Positions 21,515 through 28,587 of a stretch of DNA of 28,587 nucleotides are shown here, piece after piece (positions within the stretch are counted from its first letter, which is position 1; each line of letters begins with the position of its first letter). Origin of the DNA: Plantago elongata. Lineage: Eukaryota > Streptophyta > Magnoliopsida > Lamiales > Plantaginaceae. The stretch covers positions 1-28,587 of the forward strand of contig JAYMSP010001816.1 of NCBI GenBank assembly GCA_036897095.1, written 5' to 3'. The notes under the pieces were generated by a model. The model saw only the letters and a program-made list of their open reading frames with translations, ran no database searches and was not told where the DNA came from. The position numbers and the translations under genes are program-made.

Positions 21515-22954
21515 CTAAGCTTCAGGTGATATCGCTTCCCACTCATAGCGTCCAGGGAGGGGCTTATCGTTCACGACATCAAAATTATACCTGCACATCC
21601 CGAAAAATGTGGGATACATGAGCAACTAATGGTCTGAAATTTAGTGGTTTCATAGCTTATATTAACATTAAAAGAATAAAGAATGTACTAGAAAACATAC
21701 ACGTTTGTTGAATATTATGGTGTTGAGTTGTAAAAAAGTAGAAAGTTATATATGTAGTGGAATTGAGCCATGAATAAAGGACGTACGTACCTCTGAATGA
21801 AACGGTGTTGGTCCTGGTTATTTGAGTGCTCCATACGGGCAAGAAGATCCTCCATTTCACGAGTTGTAGAAGGGGCAGTTAGAGTGGTTTGATTGGTGAT
21901 AGGAGTCCTCCTCTGCTTTACAGTAGAAGCAGGTAGTTTGACATTGTCTGAAGAAATGATCAAATCACAAGGCGTGGTTTCTCTGGTCCTCCTGCCAAAA
22001 GCACAGGACGTTGAGCAGAAACATATTTCAATATATAACAAACATGTCACAAAAACTCACAATCAATCGGCATGACAAGAGAAGAGAATAGAAGAGAGTA
22101 TCATTTTACTCTATTTGTATTGTGGTGCAAGAAGAAACCACATTGGAAGCTAGCCAGCTTTAAGTAGAAGAAGAAAGCAGTGAAATAAATTCCCAGAAGG
22201 TGGTCTTGATTCATAATTATTTGAATACGATCGAAGATCAGTAATAAGACAGTAATCAAACAGAGTAAAATCTGATCTGCAGTGGTTCCCTATCAATTCA
22301 ATAATTCTTCAGTTGGCTGTGAAATGGTTCCTCTATTAAAAACAAAACAGACATCCATCCATCCTTGTGTACAGTACAACTAGGAACTACCTAAGCTAAG
22401 AATGAGAAGTCGTAAAATAGTAGCAGCAAGTTTAACAACAACTTGTCTGTCAGTCTAATTGGCCCAAAGTGAAATGAGAGAGCTAAATTAAAGAAGCAGT
22501 AGCAGCAGCACAGTAAGTAATAATATGAAGGAAAATGAATGTAAAAAACAAGTGTAGTAGTACATGAGATAATCTGGATTTGTTAAGTTAATTTGAAAGA
22601 AAAATGAAGCAAGAAAGAAAAGTAAGAGAATTAAGTAGTAATTAAGAAGTAATCCATAGTGAAGGAAAGGAAAGGAATTATGTAGTAGTAGTACCTTGAT
22701 GTTGTTGTTTGATTAGGTCGTTGTTTGTTTTTAGTTTTAGGGTTAATAATAATCCTCCTCTTCCTCCGATTGGGCTTTTGAAGGCGGCGAGAGCGGAGCT
22801 GGAGGTAAGAATCCTCCTCCTCCGATTGTTGTTGTTGTTGTTGTTCTAGGGCTACCCTTTTCGCCCGTGTCAGAACACCCACCACCTCCCACGATATTAT
22901 TGCAGCCGACGACGAGGAGGAGCTTACTTTCTTCATATATTTCCCCATCCCCAC
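21515..22954 (-). CDS. KRP: Cyclin-dependent kinase inhibitor, Kip-related protein (KRP/ICK) family
   Basis: Complete 3-exon gene; exons in coding order: 22695-22954, 21791-21991, 21515-21590. GT-AG junctions are in frame, giving 178 residues, or 176 if the second Met (MGKYMKK, the usual family start) is used. KRPs bind and inhibit CDK-cyclin complexes in the nucleus, controlling cell-cycle exit and endoreduplication. N-terminal family motifs GVLTRAKRVAL and YLQLRSRRLQKP are present, with a Gln run and a basic NLS-like KPNRRKRR. The middle exon has the conserved RTRETTPCDLI, and the C-terminal CDK/cyclin-binding region FIQRYNFDVVNDKPLPGRYE is intact. The tail ends WEAISPEA. The member number (KRP1-7) cannot be assigned. 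Confidence 0.95.
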
Positions 22955-22995
22955 TTCCCCACCTCAACTCAACAAAAGTATTCCCAATCAACCAC

Positions 22996-22996
<1 letters not shown>

Positions 22997-23031
<35 letters not shown>

Positions 23032-23046
23032 ATTATTGATTGATTA

Positions 23047-23086
<40 letters not shown>
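22997..23086. repeat. (AAC)n and (ATTG)n microsatellites at the KRP 5' end
   Basis: About eleven AAC units (22997-23031) and about twelve ATTG/TTGA units (23036-23086) lie 45-130 bp upstream of the KRP start codon, so probably in its leader. On the gene strand they read GTT and CAAT repeats. They create an artificial Asn-Gln-Ser-Ile and poly-Cys frame that should not be annotated. Confidence 0.9.
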
Positions 23087-23087
<1 letters not shown>

Positions 23088-23099
23088 GATACAGAGAGA

Positions 23100-23850
23100 T
23101 AGAATTGCTTGCTTCTTGTTTTCTGGAAAAATGCAACCAACACTCAATACTATACCTGTAAACCAGACCAGCTGCTACCATCAATCAATTTTGTTTTTTT
23201 TTCATAAAAGAGAAGAAAGAAAGAAACAAGAGAGAGAAAGATCAGCTAAGCTAATGGACTGAAACGGAACGGATAAATAGATAGATGAATGAATGAATCA
23301 CAAAAATTATATTATTACTCTCTTGCCTTTTCTTCTTTTCTATAGACTAGTAGTAGTCGCAACACGCTTACTTCTGTAATTTGCTTCTATTGTTTCTTTT
23401 ACCATGGATAAAATAAAAACACTTTTTATTTTTAACTTTTCACTTTTCATTTTTAACAATTTAAATTTTTTGTCATTGACATTGTTCAATATATTACTCA
23501 CTACCCATCATACTTTATTAAAAATGAAATGTAAAAGTTGGAAGAAAGTATATTATTTAGACCTATTCAAAAGGTTTTTGCCAACTTATTATTGCTACAA
23601 TATACTAGTACTAATATTTTGTTTATGATAGATAAAGTTTAGAAAGAAAAGTAAGTAAAAAAAGAAAAGTAAAGATGAGTATGTATACACGTAATATTAT
23701 TGAGAAAAATGTAAAAGAGGAGGGTGTATTTTTATTTATTATATATAAATGAAGGAAAAGGGGCAATAAAGTATGGTACTAGTGAGCAAGTATTATGTAT
23801 ATCCCGTAGAAAGGCAGATATCATAAAAGAGGTGAGTGAGGGTGGGTAGG
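23100..23850. promoter_or_regulatory. Divergent promoter region between KRP and the DUF952 gene
   Basis: The KRP start (leftward) and the DUF952 start (rightward) are about 1 kb apart with no gene between. The interval must hold both promoters. It is AT-rich with AGAAAG and GAAAAG runs. No shared element or clear KRP TATA box could be fixed. Confidence 0.6.
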
Positions 23851-23851
23851 C

Positions 23852-23859
23852 TATAAATA
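23852..23859 (+). promoter_or_regulatory. TATA box of the DUF952 gene
   Basis: TATAAATA in the context GGCTATAAATAGG, a near-perfect plant TATA box, 118-125 bp upstream of the start codon. It predicts transcription from about 23885. Confidence 0.75.
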
Positions 23860-23868
23860 GGTGAAGAA

Positions 23869-23888
23869 GATCGATCGATCGATCGATC
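23869..23888. repeat. (GATC)5 self-complementary repeat
   Basis: Five GATC units form a perfect palindrome between the TATA box and the expected transcription start of the DUF952 gene, followed by ATCGAT. Confidence 0.9.
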
Positions 23889-23976
23889 ATCGATGCAGTA
23901 GTTGAATTGAATCATCACTAAATCATACCATACATACAAATTGGGGGTGGAGAAATAGACGTGGAATTCAATTTCA

Positions 23977-24625
23977 ATGGCTGGAGAAATAGGAAAAGAA
24001 GCAGCAGCATCGAATTCAGAAATAGCAGCAAAAGCAAAAGAAGAAGAAGAAGAAGAGTTTGTGTATCGAATTAGCACCGTCCAAGAGTGGAAGGAGCTTC
24101 AGCGTAACGGCGCCACTTTCGGCGGTCACCTTGACAACTCTACCGGTTTTTTCCACCTCAGCAAACTCAATCAGGTCAGATCTCCTCACCTCACCTACGT
24201 CATCAAATCAAACCAACTCACTCTGCTGCTTCCTCATTATTTATATTATATATGATCTGATCAGTTTCTTTCTTTCTTACATTTTACAGGTCCAATCCAC
24301 TTTACAGAACTTCTTCTTGAATGCTAAGGATGAACTATACCTGCTCGAGATTGAGGCCAAGAAGGTAATAACTAACTCCATCCATCCATCCATGTTTTGC
24401 AAAAATGCATGTTTAGTTGACAGACATACAGTAATCTATGTATATTGGTACGTTTTGCAGCTTGGACAAGGGTTGATATATGAAGCATTGGAGGATGGCA
24501 ATGAAACCTTTCCCCATTTCTATGGTCCATACAGGAGTTTCACCCCACTTCCACTCGAAGTTGTTGGAAGAGCTGAGAAGATTCTTCTTGCAGATGGCAA
24601 ATTCAAATGCAGACTGCTTCCTTAA
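23977..24625 (+). CDS. DUF952 family protein
   Basis: Complete 3-exon gene; exons 23977-24174, 24290-24364, 24461-24625, all GT-AG and in frame, giving 145 residues. It belongs to the DUF952 family (small proteins found in bacteria and plants, biochemical role unestablished as far as I know). After an Ala/Lys/Glu-rich N-terminus with a poly-Glu run (about residues 22-27) comes the single domain: VYRISTVQEWKELQRNG, FGGHLDNSTGFFHLSKLNQ, LYLLEIEAKKLGQGLIYEAL, FPHFYGPYRSFTPLPLEVV. The conserved GF-H-S/L-K and FPH-YG positions are visible. No convincing transit peptide or membrane segment. The start ATG follows a TATA box at a plausible distance and gives the full domain. Confidence 0.93.
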
Positions 24626-25143
24626 CAAATTACTACTACTATTCTTATATTCGAGCGCCCAGTATCGTCTTATTTGTATCCTGTCCTGTTTGTTTCTCAT
24701 ATTAATAACTCAATCTTGTTTGTGACTCAGAGAGCGCTCATATTCCAGACTATATGAAATTATCATACTTTTTATATTTTCTCTTGCTGCAATGAACCAT
24801 ATGTTCTCAATTCTTCTGCTGTGCCTCTTCGCTCATGAATGCTTAGTATTTCATAAACCCAACCCAAAAATAACTACTCATCCACCAAACAGGATGGCGG
24901 AGATACTTCACTGCTACAAATTGGCAGAAATCAATTATATTACCAGAACGACCACACCACTCCTCTCTTTCAACACCCTAATCAAACCATATCCCTCACC
25001 TCATAATACTTTAACCAACATCCCGTAAATACATACATACATACATATTATTATGCTAAGCTATCAACCTTCTTACATAGATTGGGATGTTAACAAGTTT
25101 CCCAAATATATAAACTATATTTATTCCAGCAACCTATCTTTAC
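24626..25143. other. Convergent 3' flanks of the DUF952 and LEUNIG genes
   Basis: The two genes end tail-to-tail about 520 bp apart. The left part should carry the DUF952 3' UTR, the right part the LEUNIG 3' UTR. A 78-codon plus-strand frame at 24792 with a hydrophobic start is probably accidental. Confidence 0.6.
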
Positions 25144-28100
25144 TTATTTCCAGAGCTTAACGGAACTGTCATGACTAGCAGACGCGACCATCCCCGTCTG
25201 AGGTGACTGTGCCAGAGCAGCAATTATGTTCTCGTGCGCAGGAGCTGTCATGCTTTTGTTATCCGCTATGTTCCATAACTCCAAAGACTGCAGCAACCAA
25301 AACAGAACTTTGTGTTATATCATTTTTTTTCAAGCAACCAAAAACAGAATTGTATGTCATATCACTGCAGCCAGGAGCATGCACAAAAAGGAGATGATGA
25401 TTATTCATGCTGAGTCACTGCAGATGTGGTCTATTGCTGATTCAAGGAAACATGGCAAGTCCACTCACATCATACTTTTAGAGATACAATAAACAGGTAA
25501 AAATAATCTAATACAAACTTCTGTGGCCTGTCATTGATTAAAGGTTCAAAGTTCCGGGGTTGCTATCAGGCGAAGTAGTACAGATGCTTATCGCACATGT
25601 TTGAGACAGAGAGAGAGAGAGAGATCTTACCCGTAATCCTCCAATAACCAAGAGAGCAGAATAACTTGGATGGAAAACACATGAGTGAAATTGGTTGCCA
25701 TTAGAATTGAGCTCATGGATGCATTCTCCAGTATTTAAGGCCCAAACTTTAATGCTGTCCTCACTAACAGAAGCCAAAAGATTGCCGTTGAGATCCCAGC
25801 ACAGGTAGTTCACAACACCAGAATGCCCCTATACAATCACAACAACTATTGGTATTAAAAACAAATAAAGGCGCAAACAGAGTTAGCACTGATCGATCTT
25901 GAAACCTCTGACACAATTGTCTTTCACTATTAAATACAGACCTGGAACAGTTGTGTTTGCCTGTCAGTTTCAACATCATATATAGAAATTGTCTTTTCTG
26001 ATGCCGCTGCCAATAGATGTCCTGTTATTGGCTGAAACCTCACTTGTGCACTGCCTCCTTGCTACAATGCAGCAATTTAGAAAGTCCGGGTATTAGATGA
26101 GTAAGAAGAGCTCTTTACAGAAGAAATTGCAGTATTGTTATGATATTAGAGATCTGCTGTATCACACCTTGGAAATCCGAGTGCACGAAAATGGATTGAT
26201 GCCCCAATAACGTATTTCATTGTTGCTATCACAGAAGCAAAAAAGATCACTCTTTCTAGGATGAAAATCAAGGGACATGACATGGGAGGTATGTCCTGTG
26301 TAAGCGTTAAGGCAATAGCTTGGCTGCATAAACAACATAGATAATTAAATAGAGGAACCTAAATCATGATAAACCAAAAATGCAGATCTGACAGATCTAT
26401 AACCTATAGACCATTTGAGTGCCATAAACTGTTAAAACGGGAAATAGGTAACCGCAGGAGGAGCTGGTTAAGTGTGCTTGCAATTTTTCAGGTTTCAAGG
26501 CTAATGTTAGTAGTCACGAAAGAGAACTATAATTCAAGCTCGACGAAAGGAGATCATACGTTAGCTGCATCCCAGAGTCTGACAGACTTGTCAAATGAAG
26601 CCGTTGCAAGTTGAGTTGAATTTGGCCGGAAGCGAATATCCGTAATTAAGTACTGGTGTTCTTCTGGGGTGGTCTCAGTTTGCAGAGTATCCATGTTCCA
26701 AAGAACAGCCTGATTCATGAAAAGAAAAGGGATTATATATATTACACAGAAGGGCATATAATTTCCTCTATATTTTCTTTTCTAGATGCAGGAGGACTGT
26801 TGTGGTGTACATACATAAGCTCAAATGGCAAGCTACTTCCTCTTAAAAGATTTAAGTTGACATTGTGAGGACCATTTGAGACGTATCAGATTTTAAGCTC
26901 ATGAGGTAACATACAACACGTGCTAATCAACCAAAAGGCCCAAGAAAGGTACTCCCTCCCTCCGTCCTGCTAAGCTTGTTTCTTTTCTATTTGGCACTGT
27001 TTTTAAGAAATTCAATAGTTTGGTGTTTGTTGTAGTAGAGAGGAAATGATAAAAAAATTGAGAGGAAGCATGAGAGATAGGAGATGCAGATGACGAAGAA
27101 TGGAGAAAGTATGAGAGATCGATGAAAAACTGACAAGTCAGAAGGATCAGGATAGTGGTTAGTGAGAGTTACTTTTTCATTATTTTGGGAATGAGGCTAT
27201 TATTAACGGGACAGCCATAAAAGAAAAGTGAGACAAAGTTTAGTAGGACGGATGAAGTATATAACAATTTTATTGTTGGATTATGCCCGAAGTTTTTAAC
27301 TGATTACTTTCTTCTTTTTTATTGGGTACTCTGGAATTTGGCATTACATAGTTACTACTGGTCTACTAGCTGATAATCACAAATTTAATTTAGATATTGC
27401 TTTACCTTTTTGTCATGCCCAGCACTAGCTAGCAACTTCCCATCCGAAGAGAAATGGCAACACGTCACTTTACTTCTTGTCCTTATACAGCCAACCTCAC
27501 CAAACGAGAAACCTGCAGGCAAGACACAGTGTCATGAGCCAGTGTTGATTCTATGGTGGTCCAAGTCCGAAGCAGAAACAAATAATTCATAGACATCAAG
27601 CAGCCACCTTTAGAAGTTTCTGTTTTATGCTCTTGTTTCACAGAACCATATATATTTCCCTCCCCTCCTTCCTGCGATAAAAACGACTCCACTTTATCCT
27701 CTAGGGGACCAATATCTCCAAAATTGTCCAAGTCATCCTGTAAAAAGAAATGAAATAGATCAATTTCCAGCTTATTAATGAGTACTCGTCCTGCGAATGG
27801 CCTAGGAATTACTTATAAGATTATATTATTCCCCTATTTAAATAGAAAAATAGTCAGTATGTTGATGGCAATAGACATGAGAACTCTATTCTTACTAGAT
27901 GATTTGTAGACGATGCAATTCCACCAGCTCCATCAGCACCATACATCATCATACTCTTTGGCGCACCATTAACATGCTGCAGGCTGCTATCACCGGGTGT
28001 ATGTGTTGATTGTGGTGTACCTGGGGAAGGACCTGCCGTATTTCCGGTACCAGTACTATTGGCAGGTCCAGATGAAGAATGTGTTTTTCTTTTCCTATTA

Positions 28101-28316
28101 TTCTGTTTCAAATCAAAGAAAGAATTATGTGCTTTCTATCTTACACAAAAAAAATGATATAGAATCACTGAGAAGGGCAGAATTATAAAGTCCTGAGGGA
28201 GGAATCAGGAATCAGTTACAGGTAAGCTGATGATCACTAACCTGTTGCATTTGTTGCTGCTGCAACTGATCCTGTTGTTGAGAAGTAGACTGTTGCATAT
28301 GAGTCATCTTCATCTG
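25144..28316 (-). CDS. LUG: LEUNIG-type WD40 transcriptional co-repressor, 3' part
   Basis: Partial gene: nine exons in coding order, 28242-28316, 27896-28102, 27608-27737, 27406-27512, 26560-26709, 26168-26323, 25942-26061, 25631-25828, 25144-25287, encode the last 428 residues to a TAA. LUG is a Groucho/Tup1-like co-repressor that works with SEUSS in floral and organ development. The first visible exon is Gln-rich, then comes the [19 protein letters not shown] linker, followed by WD repeats: [87 protein letters not shown] and SCTR-type residues match LUG better than LUG-homolog from memory. The LisH/LUFS N-terminus lies beyond the right edge. Confidence 0.93.
25598..25624. repeat. (GA)n run near the last LEUNIG donor
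   Basis: A GA dinucleotide run begins within a few bases of the donor of the last LEUNIG intron; the intron's coding strand therefore starts GTAAGATCTCTCTC. Confidence 0.8.
26952..27257. mobile_element. Stowaway-like MITE in a LEUNIG intron
   Basis: Left end CTCCCTCCCTCCGTCCTGCT and right end AGTAGGACGGATGAAG are inverted repeats of Stowaway type, flanked by TA on both sides. The element is about 306 bp and non-coding, and lies in the intron between the exons at 27406-27512 and 26560-26709, which encode the first WD-repeat region. Confidence 0.85.
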
Positions 28317-28587
28317 CTCCAAATGGAAGGAAGTAGGAATAAATAAATTCAAGAGAATAGCAATTACATGTTTTTATTTCCTAGTTTCTACCTTCAACAA
28401 AATAACACAAAAAAAAGGTACCGGAATCTATAAAAAGTTACGAATAGAGGAAAAGAGACAGCTCAGCTGGTCGGGGGAATATTTGCCAGTATCAGATATG
28501 ACACTGATAAATTTTGAACCGTACGAGGGTTTACTGAATGCGAATCTGGAATAATAGCACTACCATTTTGAAACCTCCCACCCCCCC
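28317..28587. other. LEUNIG intron sequence at the window edge
   Basis: No further LEUNIG exon could be recognised in the last 270 bp. The preceding exon, which should encode the region before QMKMTHMQQ, lies beyond the window or is too diverged to see. The window ends in a C-run. Confidence 0.5.

Noticed and set aside
22743..23147. Minus-strand frame with Asn-Gln-Ser-Ile and poly-Cys repeats
   Set aside because: Direct translation of the ATTG and AAC microsatellites, overlapping KRP exon 1 in another frame.
24059..24625. 188-codon plus-strand frame overlapping the DUF952 gene
   Set aside because: It reads through exon 1 in the wrong frame and both introns; the spliced DUF952 model explains the region.
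24792..25028. 78-codon plus-strand frame with a signal-peptide-like start
   Set aside because: Lies in the 3' flank between convergent genes, with no promoter, splice or family evidence.
1..28587. CRISPR arrays, bacterial operons or phage genes
   Set aside because: Genes are spliced and plant-specific; no regularly spaced repeats with unique spacers were seen.

Overview
This window is nuclear DNA from a flowering plant, most likely a eudicot. The genes are split by short GT-AG introns, intergenic DNA is very AT-rich with many microsatellites, and the mobile-element debris is plant-type (Stowaway-like MITEs, a long-TIR MITE, a LINE RNase H remnant). All six recognised genes belong to conserved plant families. 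I rebuilt their exons by hand from splice signals, reading-frame continuity and remembered family sequence. Every accepted exon junction keeps frame.

Layout, left to right. 1-4,990 has no intact gene: a frameshifted AT-hook reading frame (47-639, minus), a TTCG-rich repeat block, about 2 kb of AT-rich DNA, and an unclassified stretch around 3,520-3,850 with a recurring TCGATCAATTG motif. 4,997-8,575 (minus) is a complete 11-exon plastid fibrillin (FBN10/PAP12-like), with a 0.6 kb inverted-repeat MITE in one intron and a Stowaway-like MITE in another. 9,681-11,828 (minus) is a complete 6-exon TBR/TBL wall-polysaccharide O-acetyltransferase. 12,600-16,134 (minus) is a complete 5-exon formate-tetrahydrofolate ligase with five tandem CCAAT pentamers just upstream. 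16,300-21,500 is gene-poor: a possible short unknown gene near 17,252, a 160-bp tandem duplication, a decayed tRNA-Ala gene, a LINE remnant and a degenerate MITE.

21,515-22,954 (minus) is a complete 3-exon CDK inhibitor (KRP/ICK family). It is head-to-head with a complete 3-exon DUF952 gene (23,977-24,625, plus). 25,144-28,316 (minus) holds the 3' part of a LEUNIG-type WD40 co-repressor gene, whose 5' end lies beyond the right edge.

The genes have unrelated roles (plastid lipid metabolism, wall acetylation, one-carbon metabolism, cell cycle, transcriptional repression). This is ordinary plant gene neighbourhood rather than a functional cluster. I found no convincing new biological system. 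The items most worth checking are the uncharacterised short gene candidate, the degraded tRNA-Ala with its retained terminator, the CCAAT array, the MITEs inside introns and the KRP/DUF952 divergent promoter.
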